Shown here: piece by piece, positions 8,590 through 18,313 of the stretch
Position numbering within the stretch: position 1 is the stretch's first letter
How the letters are laid out: each line of letters opens with the position of its first letter
Assembly: GCF_028826155.1 (NCBI RefSeq)
Contig: NZ_JAQGPN010000001.1
Coordinates: forward strand, 3,663,501 to 3,727,500
Reading direction: 5' to 3'
DNA length: 64,000 bases
From: Mesorhizobium shangrilense
GTDB lineage: Bacteria; Pseudomonadota; Alphaproteobacteria; Rhizobiales; Rhizobiaceae
Program-made: the position numbers and the translations under genes
Notes under the pieces: generated by a model
Told to the model about the DNA's origin: nothing
Database searches by the model: none
Seen by the model: the letters and a program-made list of their open reading frames with translations, nothing else

Positions 8590-8742
8590 TCAGTCTGGTT
8601 GACAGTTGCTTGAGCCAGGTTCGCAAACAAGGCTGGCCTCGCGCACCAAATCGTCCGGAATGGATCTCAACTCCTTCAAAAATTTCGCAAAATTCGCTTC
8701 CATCGCTTCGAACAATCCTTCCTTGCTGCCAGGTACCGGCAT
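8590..8742 (-). pseudogene. Truncated ClbS/DfsB-family gene remnant
   Basis: Within an otherwise empty 408-bp gap the minus strand encodes a 50-residue peptide starting MPVPGSKEGLFEAMEANF and continuing through KELRSIPDDLVREASL. This closely resembles the N terminus of ClbS/DfsB-family four-helix proteins, which are about 160-170 aa and continue with a GHAKGTTM-like segment. Here the similarity stops after REASL and a stop follows 13 residues later, so the gene is 3'-truncated. A GAGGA precedes the start. I infer a decayed gene; recognition rests on the N-terminal pattern only. Confidence 0.45.
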
Positions 8743-8928
8743 TCCTCGGCCCTGCGCTGCGGTTCGAAGCCTCCGATCCTGATGGGCAAGATCCGAACGC
8801 CCAAGCGGCGAACAAACTGTTCGAAAAGCGGCCGCAGGGGCGCTTTTGGATAGCGCTGGTGCGCCCGCTTGCTCTAAGAGGCACACGGAATTGTGAGCCG
8901 ACTAGATTATTGAACGGGATTCACGACG

Positions 8929-9573
8929 ATGATGAGCTTCTTTCGGGCACTGCTGCCGCGTGAAGACCGGTTCTTCGATCTGTTCGAGGCGCACTCCAAG
9001 CTGCTGGTGGAAGGCGCCGAAGCGCTGGAGCGGCTCCTCGCCGGCGGTGAAGGCGTCGAGGCCGAATGCCAGAAGATCAAAGACCTTGAGAACAAGGCTG
9101 ACGCCATCACGCGCGATGTGCTGCTGGCGGTGCGCCGCAGCTTCATCACCCCCTTCGACCGGGGTGACATCAAGGACCTCATCCAGTCGATGGACGATGC
9201 CATCGACATGATGCACAAGACGGTGAAGACGGTCATCCTGTTCGAGCAGCGCGAATTCGAACCGCGCATGCGCGAGATGGGCGGCATCATCGTCCAGGCC
9301 GCCAAGCTGACAGCGCAGGCCGTCCCGCTGCTCGAGAAGATCAGCCCGAACGCCAGCCGGCTGAGCATGATCACCGAGCAGGTCATGCGTGTGGAGGAGC
9401 GCGCCGACGAACTTCACGACCTCGGCCTCAAGGAGTTGTTCCAGAGGCAGGGTCGCAGCGATCCGATGGCCTACATCATCGGCAGCGAACTCTATTCCGA
9501 GCTGGAGAAAGTGGTCGACCGTTTCGAGGACGTCGCCAACGAGATCAGCGGCATCGTCATCGAAAACGTCTAA
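8929..9573 (+). CDS. DUF47 family PhoU-like protein (Pit accessory)
   Basis: A 214-aa all-helical protein of the DUF47 family, related to PhoU. The repeated helical pattern is visible (KIKDLENKADAITRDVLLAV and RVEERADELHDLGLKELF), with the acidic E-x-x-A/D metal-cluster motifs of PhoU-like proteins. It lies three bases before the Pit phosphate transporter gene, the usual pairing, and is thought to modulate or couple that transporter. The start is 8929 or the adjacent ATG at 8932. No Pho-box was identified in the gap upstream. Confidence 0.93.
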   Translation: MMSFFRALLPREDRFFDLFEAHSKLLVEGAEALERLLAGGEGVEAECQKIKDLENKADAITRDVLLAVRRSFITPFDRGDIKDLIQSMDDAIDMMHKTVKTVILFEQREFEPRMREMGGIIVQAAKLTAQAVPLLEKISPNASRLSMITEQVMRVEERADELHDLGLKELFQRQGRSDPMAYIIGSELYSELEKVVDRFEDVANEISGIVIENV

Positions 9574-9576
9574 GCC

Positions 9577-10584
9577 ATGGATGCCTCCCTCGCATTTCCG
9601 ATCCTGGTCGCGCTGATCGCGATCGCGCTCCTCTTCGACTTCCTCAACGGGCTGCACGACGCGGCCAATTCGATCGCCACGATCGTATCGACGCGCGTGC
9701 TTAGACCGCATTACGCGGTCGCCTGGGCGGCCTTCTTCAACTTCATCGCCTTCCTCTTCTTCGGGCTGCATGTTGCAGAAACGCTCGGCAGGGGCATCGT
9801 CCACGCCGACATCGTCGACCCGACCGTCATCTTCGCCGCGTTGACGGGCGCCATAACGTGGAACGTCATCACCTGGCTCTACGGCATCCCCTCGAGCAGC
9901 TCCCACGCCCTGATCGGCGGGCTGGTGGGAGCCGGCGTCGCCAAGGCGGGAGGCGGCGCCATCGTATGGTCCGGCCTGCTGAAGACGACGGCGGCCATCG
10001 TCGGCTCGCCGCTGACCGGTTTCATCCTGGCCCTGCTTCTGGTGCTGATCGTGTCCTGGGTATTCGTGCGCAGGACGCCGTTCGCGGTCGACAGCACGTT
10101 TCGCGTGCTGCAGTTCATCTCGGCATCGCTCTATTCGCTCGGTCACGGCGGCAATGACGCCCAGAAGACGATGGGCATCATCGCCGTGCTGCTCTACTCA
10201 CAGGGCATGCTCGGGTCGGAGTTCTACGTCCCCCTATGGGTGGTGCTGTCTTGCCAGGCCGTACTGGCGCTGGGCACGCTGTTCGGCGGCTGGCGCATCG
10301 TCCACACGATGGGTTCGAAGATTACGCGGCTCAACCCGATGCAGGGGTTTTGCGCGGAAACCGGCGGCGCGATCACGCTGTTCGGCGCGACCTGGCTCGG
10401 CATTCCGGTTTCGACGACCCACACCATCACCGGCGCCATCATCGGCGTGGGCGCCGCCAGGCGTGTGTCTGCCGTGCGCTGGGGCATTGCAGGCAACATC
10501 GTCTGGGCCTGGATCATCACCATCCCGATCGCGGCCGCGATCTCGGCCGCGACCTACTGGGTGACGTCGCTGATCACCGGCTGA
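9577..10584 (+). CDS. pit: Inorganic phosphate transporter, Pit family
   Basis: A 335-aa inner-membrane low-affinity phosphate (metal-phosphate) symporter. Both PHO4-family signatures are visible: NGLHDAANSIATIVSTRVL near residue 22 and its inverted repeat partner GHGGNDAQKTMGII near residue 188. Around ten hydrophobic segments are spaced through the protein, and SSSHALIGGL and STTHTITGA are the paired Ser/His-rich loops of the family. Together with the DUF47 gene it forms a two-gene operon. Its 3' end is convergent with the leftward D-TA-like gene, 34 bases away. Confidence 0.94.
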   Translation: MDASLAFPILVALIAIALLFDFLNGLHDAANSIATIVSTRVLRPHYAVAWAAFFNFIAFLFFGLHVAETLGRGIVHADIVDPTVIFAALTGAITWNVITWLYGIPSSSSHALIGGLVGAGVAKAGGGAIVWSGLLKTTAAIVGSPLTGFILALLLVLIVSWVFVRRTPFAVDSTFRVLQFISASLYSLGHGGNDAQKTMGIIAVLLYSQGMLGSEFYVPLWVVLSCQAVLALGTLFGGWRIVHTMGSKITRLNPMQGFCAETGGAITLFGATWLGIPVSTTHTITGAIIGVGAARRVSAVRWGIAGNIVWAWIITIPIAAAISAATYWVTSLITG

Positions 10585-10618
10585 GCGGCTCTTGAGGAGC
10601 TGCGGCGGGCGCGCTCCG

Positions 10619-11686
10619 TCAGTCTACCCGGCCGCGCGCGGCGACCGGAACGGTCTCGATGACACGATCGCCGGACACGAGATGCACCTCGTCGAACAGG
10701 TTCGACACAACGCAGGCGTGATTTGGCAAAATGCGGACGCGGTCGCCGATCGACAGGTCCGCACCGGCGGCCAGGGTCACGTTGCCGTGTTCTTCGCTGA
10801 GGCCCGTGACGGATGCGCCGGGTATGCCGACGATCTCGCCGAAGCCGTCCATGCCCAACGTGTCGCTGGTCAGCGCCTTGGAGCCTGAATCGAGGATGGC
10901 GCGCGTGGCGGTCGGCTTGCTGACAACAGTCGCCAGCACCGTCAGGGCGCAGTTGTCGGCGGTGCCGACGTCTTTCGCCACCTGATACCTATCCAGATAG
11001 ATGTAGGTTCCAGGCCGATATTCGGTGATCACATCACTATCGCCGGCATGCCACATGTCCGGCGTTCCGCCGCTCGATATGCGCTCGCAGGCAATGCCTT
11101 GCTTGGCCAGGAGATCGCGCGCTTCTTTCAGCCACGCGTTCGCCTCGGCCGCCTTGCCGGCGGCCGGATAGGTCATCAAGCCGCCGAACCTCAATCCGGG
11201 GGCAGCATCGATCCGCTTCGCGAGATCCAGCGCCTCTTGGGGCGACTGCACGCCGCATCGCGCCATGCCGGTGTCGCATTCCACTAACACTGTCAGCCTG
11301 TGATCGGGGTCGGTGAATACCGACGCCAGGCCCTCGATGGTCTCACGGCTGTCGGCCGTCACGGAAAGCGTGATGCGCCTGTGCAGCGCGAGCAACCGCT
11401 CCAGCTTCTGGCGGCCGATGATGTTGTAGGGCAGGAAGATGTCGGCAATGCCAGCATCCGCCATCACTTCGGCCTCGCCGATCTTCTGGCAGGTGATGCC
11501 GACGGCCCCGGCCTCGACCTGCTTCCTGGCCCAGAAAGGCAGCTTGTGCGTCTTGATATGCGGCCTGAGCTTCTTGCCATGGGCATCTGCATAGGCCTGC
11601 GCCCGCAAAATGTTGGCCGAGGCGCGGTCCAGGTCGACGAGGACACAGGGCGTTTCAAGATCGTCGATGGTTCGGTCGGCGGTCAT
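10619..11686 (-). CDS. D-threonine aldolase / D-serine dehydratase-like PLP enzyme
   Basis: A 355-aa fold type III PLP enzyme with an alanine-racemase-like N-terminal barrel. The PLP lysine motif is RPHIKTHK (Lys45), the ETPCVLVDLD start is typical, and the C-terminal metal site NHAC (His323, Cys325) matches the zinc or manganese pair of D-threonine aldolases and eukaryotic-type D-serine dehydratases. It would cleave or dehydrate a D-beta-hydroxy amino acid. It is the last gene of the leftward operon SDR-ATPase-rpiR-this gene, three bases behind rpiR. The exact substrate is not deducible. Confidence 0.9.
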   Translation of the reverse strand: MTADRTIDDLETPCVLVDLDRASANILRAQAYADAHGKKLRPHIKTHKLPFWARKQVEAGAVGITCQKIGEAEVMADAGIADIFLPYNIIGRQKLERLLALHRRITLSVTADSRETIEGLASVFTDPDHRLTVLVECDTGMARCGVQSPQEALDLAKRIDAAPGLRFGGLMTYPAAGKAAEANAWLKEARDLLAKQGIACERISSGGTPDMWHAGDSDVITEYRPGTYIYLDRYQVAKDVGTADNCALTVLATVVSKPTATRAILDSGSKALTSDTLGMDGFGEIVGIPGASVTGLSEEHGNVTLAAGADLSIGDRVRILPNHACVVSNLFDEVHLVSGDRVIETVPVAARGRVD

Positions 11687-11689
11687 TTT

Positions 11690-12567
11690 TCAGTCTCCTA
11701 GCGGCAGTCGCGGATCGTCCACCTTGAGCGTGTTCAGGCTCAGCTTGATCCGACGCAGAGATTCCAGCACGTTGCTGTCGCGGCTCTCGGCTGTCGCCGT
11801 GGCGATCATGTCCACGACCGCCAGCAGAGCGTAGCGCGACGATGTCGGCTTGTAGATGTTACTGTCCTCGCCGTGCTGGAACGGGATGACGATCTCCGCC
11901 GCCTTGGCCAGCGCGGAGCCCGGTCCGGTGATGGCGACGGTGCGCGCGCCGTACTGGCGCGCCACCACGACCGAGTCGATGACCGACTTCGCGTAGCCTG
12001 AGATGGAGAACGCGAGGACTGTCGTCTCCGACGTGGCCACCGCCGCGTACATGCGCTGCAACTGACCGTCGACCTGCGCCACCACTGAAACGCCGAGCCG
12101 GAACAGCCGGTTCTGCATCTCCGTCGCCATCATCGATGAGGTGCCGCCCGAGCCGATGCACAGGACGTGCCTGGAGGCGGACAATCTTTCGGCAACCGAC
12201 ATCAGCGTCGACATGTCCAGGCTCGCGGCAATGCGCTCGATCGCCTGGGTCGCCCCAACGGTGATGGCCGCCGCAATGCGCTGCTCGCGCGCATCGCGGT
12301 TCAACGGCGCCGGCATCAGGTAAAGCCCGCCAATGGCGATCGCCTGGGCCAGCCAAAACTTGAAGTCCCTCACCCCTTCGCAGCCGAGATTGCGGCAGAA
12401 GCGTGTAACAGTTGGCTCGCTGACGTCTGCGCGCGCCGCAATCTCCGAGATCGCGGCCTTCGAGGCGAAATCCAGATCGGCGAGTACCAGGGCGGCGAGG
12501 CGACGGTCAGACTTCGAACCGTCCTGCGTCATCATCTGCAGGCGGGTGATGATGTCCGCGACCTGTT

Positions 12568-12571
<4 letters not shown>
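11690..12571 (-). CDS. RpiR/MurR-family transcriptional regulator with SIS domain
   Basis: A 293-aa regulator: an N-terminal RpiR-type helix-turn-helix (about residues 1-77, with AAISEIAARADVSEPTVTRFCRNLG) and a C-terminal SIS sugar-isomerase domain (about 125-255) holding the CIGSGGTSSM and FSISGYAKSV phosphosugar-binding loops. Such proteins usually sense phosphosugars or similar ligands and control adjacent catabolic genes. Its start overlaps the ABC ATPase stop (12568-12571), so it is cotranscribed with the transporter ATPase and the D-TA-like enzyme. It probably also regulates the divergent 14587 operon (inference). Confidence 0.93.
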
Positions 12572-13638
<1,067 letters not shown>

Positions 13639-13641
13639 CGC

Positions 13642-14409
13642 TCAGGTACCTCCCAGGACATCGTCAATGAAGGGCAGGCAGCCGGCGGTGAGGCCGCCAT
13701 CCACCGGCAATACCGTACCGGTGATCCCGCTCGCCCGGTCCGACGCCAGGAAGGCAACCGCCTCTGCCACCTCCTCGGCCTCGACGATCCGCTCCAGCGG
13801 ATAAATGCGCTTCAGATGGTCCATCACCGCAGGATCCCTGGCAAGGCGGTGGGCCCAGGCCGGCGTGCGGATGGAGCCCGGACAGACGACATTGGAACGG
13901 ATACCCTTGCGGCCATGCTCGACGGCGACGGCGCGGGAGAAGGCGTTGATGCCGGCCTTCGCCGCCGCATAGGCCGGATTGCCGAAATGCGCGAGGGAAT
14001 TCACCGAGGAGATGAACACCACCGCGCCCGAGCCGCGCTTCGTCATCTCGCGCAGCATCACATTCGTGAAGGCCGCCACACCGGTCAGGTTGAGCCGGAT
14101 CTCCGCATCGATGTTATCGAACGTCAGCGCCGACATGGTCTCGGCGCGCGTCCAGCCCGCATTGTTGACGATGACGTCGGGCACGCCCTGCCCCGCAAGG
14201 ATGAGTTCCGCGGTGTCGCGGATCGATGCCTCGTCGAGCAGGTCGAATACGTAGGCGGGCCAGCGCGAAGACGCCAGAAGGTCAGCCGAACGATCGCATA
14301 GGACAAGATCAGCGCCGCGCTTGGCGAAGGTTTCGATGAAGGCCGCACCAAGGCCGCCGCCAGCGCCCGTGATGAGAACCTTCTTGCCGCGAAAATCACC
14401 TTCGGTCAC
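13642..14409 (-). CDS. Short-chain dehydrogenase/reductase (SDR)
   Basis: A 255-aa classical SDR. The cofactor motif is TGAGGGLGAAF, NNAG follows the fourth strand, and the catalytic Ser/Tyr/Lys are in FISSVN and YAAAK (NPAYAAAKAGI). An Asp-containing CDRSADLL after the second strand suggests NAD preference. It is the first gene of the leftward operon with the ABC ATPase, rpiR and D-TA-like enzyme, so it probably oxidises an alcohol group of the imported compound or an intermediate (inference). Confidence 0.92.
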   Translation of the reverse strand: MTEGDFRGKKVLITGAGGGLGAAFIETFAKRGADLVLCDRSADLLASSRWPAYVFDLLDEASIRDTAELILAGQGVPDVIVNNAGWTRAETMSALTFDNIDAEIRLNLTGVAAFTNVMLREMTKRGSGAVVFISSVNSLAHFGNPAYAAAKAGINAFSRAVAVEHGRKGIRSNVVCPGSIRTPAWAHRLARDPAVMDHLKRIYPLERIVEAEEVAEAVAFLASDRASGITGTVLPVDGGLTAGCLPFIDDVLGGT

Positions 14410-14471
14410 TATGCCAATTCTCCCCTTTGGCGGCAGACGCGTACTGTCACCTATCGCAGTTTTTGTAAGTT

Positions 14472-14489
14472 AGCAACATCGAAATTGCT
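14472..14489. promoter_or_regulatory. Interrupted palindrome in divergent gap, candidate RpiR operator
   Basis: AGCAA, eight bases, then TTGCT form a dyad in the 177-bp gap between the SDR gene and the solute-binding-protein gene. TGTAAG also occurs twice (near 14464 and 14516). The gap must hold two divergent promoters. Assignment to RpiR is by position only. Confidence 0.3.
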
Positions 14490-14586
14490 CTTGCATTCGC
14501 CGTTTGGTCGGATAATGTAAGAAAGTCACGGAATTCTGACGCCGGGTCATCTGGCGCGACACGTTGACACGAATGGGAGAAGATTC

Positions 14587-15825
14587 ATGAAGACAGCTAC
14601 TTGGAAATCCGCGCTTCTGGGCGGGCTCAGCGTGCTGGCCCTCGCCGCGCAGGCGAATGCCGGAGAGGTCCGCGTCACCGTCGCCGAATACAGCTCGAAG
14701 ACCGGGCCCTATTTCGCCGAAGTGGAGAAGGCGTTCGAGGCCGCCAATCCCGGCATCGACGTGCAGTTCGAAATCGTGCCGTGGGACGTGCTGCTGCAGA
14801 AGCTCACCACCGATATCGCTGCCGGCACCAATGCCGACCTCTCCATCATCGGCACGCGCTGGCTGATCGATTTCGTCCAGCAGGGCATTGCCGAGCCGCT
14901 CGACGGCTACATCACGCCTGAGTTCAAGGACCGCTTCATCGAAACCTTCCTCTCGCCGTCGGTGATGGATGGCAAGACCTACGGCCTGCCGATCGCGGCC
15001 TCCGCCCGCGCCATGTACTACAACAAGGACATCCTTTCGAAGGCCGGCGTCGCCAATCCGCCTGCGACCTGGGCCGAGCTCCAGGACGCAGCGCGCAAGA
15101 TCAAGGCGTCGGGCGGCGACGTGTTCGGCTTTGGTCTGCAGGGCAAGGAAATCGAGACCGACGTCTACTACTACTATGCGATGTGGTCGATGGGCACCGA
15201 AATCCTTAACCAGGATGGAACCTCGGGCCTCGGCACGCCGGGCGCGCTGGAGGCGGCGAAGCTCTACAAGTCGATGATCGATGAAGGGTTGACCGAGCCG
15301 GGCGTCACGTCGCTTGCCCGCGAAGACGTGCAGAACATCTTCAAGCAGGGCAAGGTCGGCATGATGATCACCGCGCCGTTCCTGTCCAACCAGATCAAGG
15401 AAGAAGCGCCGAACCTCAATTACGGCGTGGCGGCCATTCCGGCCGGCCCGACCGGCGCGCGTGGCACCTATGGCGTCACCGACTCCATCATCATGTTCCA
15501 GAACTCGAAGAACAAGGAAGAGGCCTGGAAGCTGCTCGACTATCTCTTCACGACCGAACAGCGCGCCAAGTTCACGCAGGGCGAAGGCTTCCTTCCGGTG
15601 AACAAGGAAGAGGCGAAGATGGACTACTACGTGAACAACGCCGACCTGGCCGCGTTCACGGCGTTGCTGCCCGACGCCCGCTTCGCCCCGGTCATCCCCG
15701 GCTGGGAGGAGATCGCGCAGATCACGTCGGACGCCATGCAGAAGATCTATCTCGGCAAGCCGGAGGAGATCGAGGCGACGCTCAAGGACGCTGCCGCGAA
15801 GGCGGACGCGATCCTGAAGAAGTAA
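14587..15825 (+). CDS. ABC transporter extracellular solute-binding protein
   Basis: A 412-aa periplasmic binding protein of the SBP_bac_1 (CUT1) family. It has a signal peptide (about 26 residues ending AQANA) and typical segments such as FEAANPGIDVQFEIVPWDVL, SARAMYYNKDIL and LGTPGALEAAKLYKSM. It is the first gene of the rightward transporter operon. A 174-bp gap with a strong hairpin separates it from the permeases, a common way to produce more binding protein than permease. The ligand is unknown; the family mostly binds sugars and polyols but some members bind amino-acid derivatives. Confidence 0.94.
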   Translation: MKTATWKSALLGGLSVLALAAQANAGEVRVTVAEYSSKTGPYFAEVEKAFEAANPGIDVQFEIVPWDVLLQKLTTDIAAGTNADLSIIGTRWLIDFVQQGIAEPLDGYITPEFKDRFIETFLSPSVMDGKTYGLPIAASARAMYYNKDILSKAGVANPPATWAELQDAARKIKASGGDVFGFGLQGKEIETDVYYYYAMWSMGTEILNQDGTSGLGTPGALEAAKLYKSMIDEGLTEPGVTSLAREDVQNIFKQGKVGMMITAPFLSNQIKEEAPNLNYGVAAIPAGPTGARGTYGVTDSIIMFQNSKNKEEAWKLLDYLFTTEQRAKFTQGEGFLPVNKEEAKMDYYVNNADLAAFTALLPDARFAPVIPGWEEIAQITSDAMQKIYLGKPEEIEATLKDAAAKADAILKK

Positions 15826-15839
15826 GCCCGGCGCCTTCC

Positions 15840-15863
15840 CCTCTGCCCGTCTGCGGGCAGAGG
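15840..15863 (+). repeat. Extragenic palindrome / hairpin between binding protein and permease
   Basis: CCTCTGCCCG (15840-15849) and CGGGCAGAGG (15854-15863) form a perfect 10-bp stem with a TCTG loop. No T-run follows. The flanking GATGAGGGGCG (15880-15890) recurs in inverse orientation at 18151-18161, the look of a Rhizobiales extragenic repeat element. It may act as a processing or stability hairpin within the ABC operon. Confidence 0.6.
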
Positions 15864-15999
15864 CTGGCGCGAAAGTCCGGATGAGGGGCGGCGGGCAACT
15901 CCCGACATTGCCCACGGCTCCTCGTCCGCCTGCCGGCATCCTTTCCTCGCAAGCGGGGAGAGGACCGCCAATCGCGAAGCCCCGAACACGCCGAGAGCC

Positions 16000-16869
16000 A
16001 TGCACAACCGGGCCCTGCCCTATCTGCTGACCCTGCCAAGCCTGCTGCTTGCGGCGGTGGTGATCTTCTGGCCGGTCTGGGACCTCATCCAGATTTCGAC
16101 GCATGACGTCAGCCGCTTCGGCCAGTTGCGCGACTGGAACGATTTCGCGAACTTCTGGGCGCTCGTCGAAGATCCGGACTTCATCAGCGCTCTCCTCCGG
16201 ACCGGGCTATGGACCGTACTGGTGGTCGGCGGCGCGCTGCTGATCTCGATCCCCGTGGCCATGATCCTCAATGCGGATTTCTACGGCCGCGGCATTGCGC
16301 GCGTCATCATCATGCTGCCATGGGCGGTATCGCTCACCATGACCGCCATCGTCTGGCGCTGGGCGCTCAACGGCGAGAGCGGCATGCTCAACTCCGCGCT
16401 GCGCAATCTCGGCATCATCGACCAGAATATCCAATGGCTGGCGAGCGCAGCCACCGCGTTTCCAATGCAGGTGCTGATCGGCATCCTGGTCACGGTTCCC
16501 TTCACGACCACGATCTTCCTGGGTGGCCTGTCGTCCATACCGGACGACCTCTACGAGGCCTCGGCGCTTGAGGGCGCCACACCGGTTCAGCAGTTCAGGC
16601 ACATCACTTTCCCGCTGCTGAAGCCCTTCGTGAACATCGCGATCGTGCTGAACACGATCTACGTCTTCAATTCCTTCCCGATCATCTGGGTGATGACGCA
16701 GGGGGGGCCGGCAAACTCGACCGACATCCTCGTCACGCACCTCTACAAGCTCGCCTTCCGGCTCGGGAAGCTGGGCGAAGCTTCGGCCGTGTCGCTGGTG
16801 ATGTTCGCCATTCTGCTCCTCTTCACCATGATCTATGTCCGCCTTGCCATGCGGGAGAGCCGCGGATGA
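16000..16869 (+). CDS. ABC transporter permease (CUT1, MalF/UgpA type)
   Basis: A 289-aa inner-membrane permease with about six membrane segments; the first runs [19 protein letters not shown]. The cytoplasmic EAA loop that contacts the ATPase is seen as [22 protein letters not shown]. It overlaps the next permease gene by ATGA (16866-16869), so the two form a translationally coupled heterodimer. It works with the binding protein at 14587 and very probably the ATPase at 12568. Confidence 0.95.
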   Translation: MHNRALPYLLTLPSLLLAAVVIFWPVWDLIQISTHDVSRFGQLRDWNDFANFWALVEDPDFISALLRTGLWTVLVVGGALLISIPVAMILNADFYGRGIARVIIMLPWAVSLTMTAIVWRWALNGESGMLNSALRNLGIIDQNIQWLASAATAFPMQVLIGILVTVPFTTTIFLGGLSSIPDDLYEASALEGATPVQQFRHITFPLLKPFVNIAIVLNTIYVFNSFPIIWVMTQGGPANSTDILVTHLYKLAFRLGKLGEASAVSLVMFAILLLFTMIYVRLAMRESRG

Positions 16870-17690
16870 GCCCGAAGCTGAAGCGCACGATCATTGCATG
16901 GGTGCTGCTGGCGCCGCTGATCGTCGTGACCCTTTTCCCCTTCGCGGTGATGTTCCTGACCGCCGTCAAGCCGCGGGCAGAGGTGCTCAATCCGACCTGG
17001 TGGCCAAGCGAGTTCCGCTGGTCGAACTTCTCTGAAATGTGGGTGGCGATCAATTTTGGCCGTGCGTTGTGGAACTCTCTCTTCGTTTCGCTCATCGCGA
17101 CGGTCGGCGCGATCCTGATCTCGATCCCGGCCGCCTACGCCATGTCGCGTTTCCGGTTTGCCGGCCACGGCGCCTTCCGTCAGTTCCTGCTCATCTCACA
17201 GATGATCTCGCCGATCGTGCTGGTGCTCGGCCTGTTCCGCCTGCTCGCCGCCTGGGGCCTGATCGAGAGCACGACTGCCGTGGGCTTTGTCTACATGGCC
17301 TTCAACATCGCCTTCACGGTTTGGATGCTGCAGAGCTATTTCGACACCATCCCGCGCGACCTGGAAGAAGCTTCCTGGATGGAGGGCGGCAGCCGGTGGC
17401 TGACGCTGAGAAAGGTGTTTTTGCCGCTCGGCGTGCCCGCCATCGCCGTGACCGCCATCTTCACCTTCATCAACGCCTGGAACGAGTTCGTCATCGCGCT
17501 GACCATGCTGCGGCGCGACGAGACCTATACCTTGCCCATCAAGGTGTTCTCGCTGGTGGCGGGGCGCTATACGGTCGAGTGGCACCATGTGATGGCGGCC
17601 ACGCTGCTTGCAACCGTGCCCGTCGCCATCCTTTTCGTCTGGCTGCAGCGCTATCTCGTCCGCGGACTGGCGCTCGGCGCGGTAAAGTAA
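16866..17690 (+). CDS. ABC transporter permease (CUT1, MalG/UgpE type)
   Basis: A 274-aa inner-membrane permease, partner of the 16000 gene. It has six predicted membrane segments beginning [20 protein letters not shown], the conserved [10 protein letters not shown] segment and an EAA loop [22 protein letters not shown]. Its start is set by the ATGA overlap with the preceding stop. The ridA-like gene follows after 19 bases, so the enamine deaminase is probably in the same transcript. Confidence 0.95.
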   Translation: MSPKLKRTIIAWVLLAPLIVVTLFPFAVMFLTAVKPRAEVLNPTWWPSEFRWSNFSEMWVAINFGRALWNSLFVSLIATVGAILISIPAAYAMSRFRFAGHGAFRQFLLISQMISPIVLVLGLFRLLAAWGLIESTTAVGFVYMAFNIAFTVWMLQSYFDTIPRDLEEASWMEGGSRWLTLRKVFLPLGVPAIAVTAIFTFINAWNEFVIALTMLRRDETYTLPIKVFSLVAGRYTVEWHHVMAATLLATVPVAILFVWLQRYLVRGLALGAVK

Positions 17691-17709
17691 GAAACCACGG
17701 AGACCAAAA

Positions 17710-18081
17710 TTGTCCAAGAAGCAGGTTTTCGGCACCTCGCACGTGCCTTTGTCCCCCGCCGTTCGCGCCGGTGACATGGTCTATGTTTCCGGCCAGGTGC
17801 CGGTCAGGCCGGATGGCTCGATGGAGAGCGGCAACATCGAGGTGCAGACGCGCCAGGTGCTCGAAAACGTCAAGGCCGCCCTGGCGCTTGCCGGCGCGAC
17901 CATGGACCAGGTCGTCAAGACGACCGTCTGGATCGAGGACGCCCGCGATTTCGGCGGCATGAACAAGGTCTATGCGACGTTCTTCCCCAGCGAGCCGCCC
18001 GCGCGAACCACTGTGGAATCGCGGCTGATGGTGGACATCAAGGTTGAGATCGAGGCGGTGGCGTACGCGCCGGTGCAATAA
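17710..18081 (+). CDS. RidA family 2-iminobutanoate/2-iminopropanoate deaminase
   Basis: A 123-aa Rid/YjgF protein. RidA proteins hydrolyse the reactive enamine/imine intermediates released by PLP-dependent dehydratases. The conserved VYVSGQVPV segment, the middle ENVKAALALAGATMDQVVKTTVW and the C-terminal ARTTVESRLM with the substrate-binding Arg are visible. Translation starts at TTG: GGAG at 17699-17702 is seven bases before it and no ATG or GTG fits. Its position after the permeases fits with dehydratase chemistry in this island (D-TA-like enzyme, and the threonine-dehydratase-like enzyme at 5829). Confidence 0.93.
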   Translation: MSKKQVFGTSHVPLSPAVRAGDMVYVSGQVPVRPDGSMESGNIEVQTRQVLENVKAALALAGATMDQVVKTTVWIEDARDFGGMNKVYATFFPSEPPARTTVESRLMVDIKVEIEAVAYAPVQ

Positions 18082-18313
18082 ACCCATGGCTCGCCGTTCG
18101 GGGCTGGCTCTCCAATGAGGAGAAGCCGGCCGTCGGGCGCGTGCGGGTTGCGCCCCTCATCGGGGATGCGTCGTTCGCACAACGCTTGCCGCGGGGCTGC
18201 GGCCCGCCTCCCCATCCTGACGTGAGGGCCCGCTGAGCACCGGCGAACAGAGCACCAAACCTGAGCGGGGGCGCGTCAAGAGACGCCCCTCGGAAACAGA
18301 CGGGCAAATCGAA
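18082..18313. repeat. Intergenic region with probable extragenic repeat
   Basis: No gene is seen in these 232 bases. They contain GC-rich partial palindromes and the 11-mer CGCCCCTCATC (18151-18161), the exact inverse of GATGAGGGGCG at 15880-15890. I read this as a second, diverged copy of the same extragenic repeat family. An AGACGCCCCTC-like stretch precedes the M81 gene. Confidence 0.4.

Noticed and set aside
14470..16104. 544-codon open frame opposite the solute-binding-protein gene
   Set aside because: Low-complexity His/Arg/Gly-rich translation typical of a high-GC antisense shadow.
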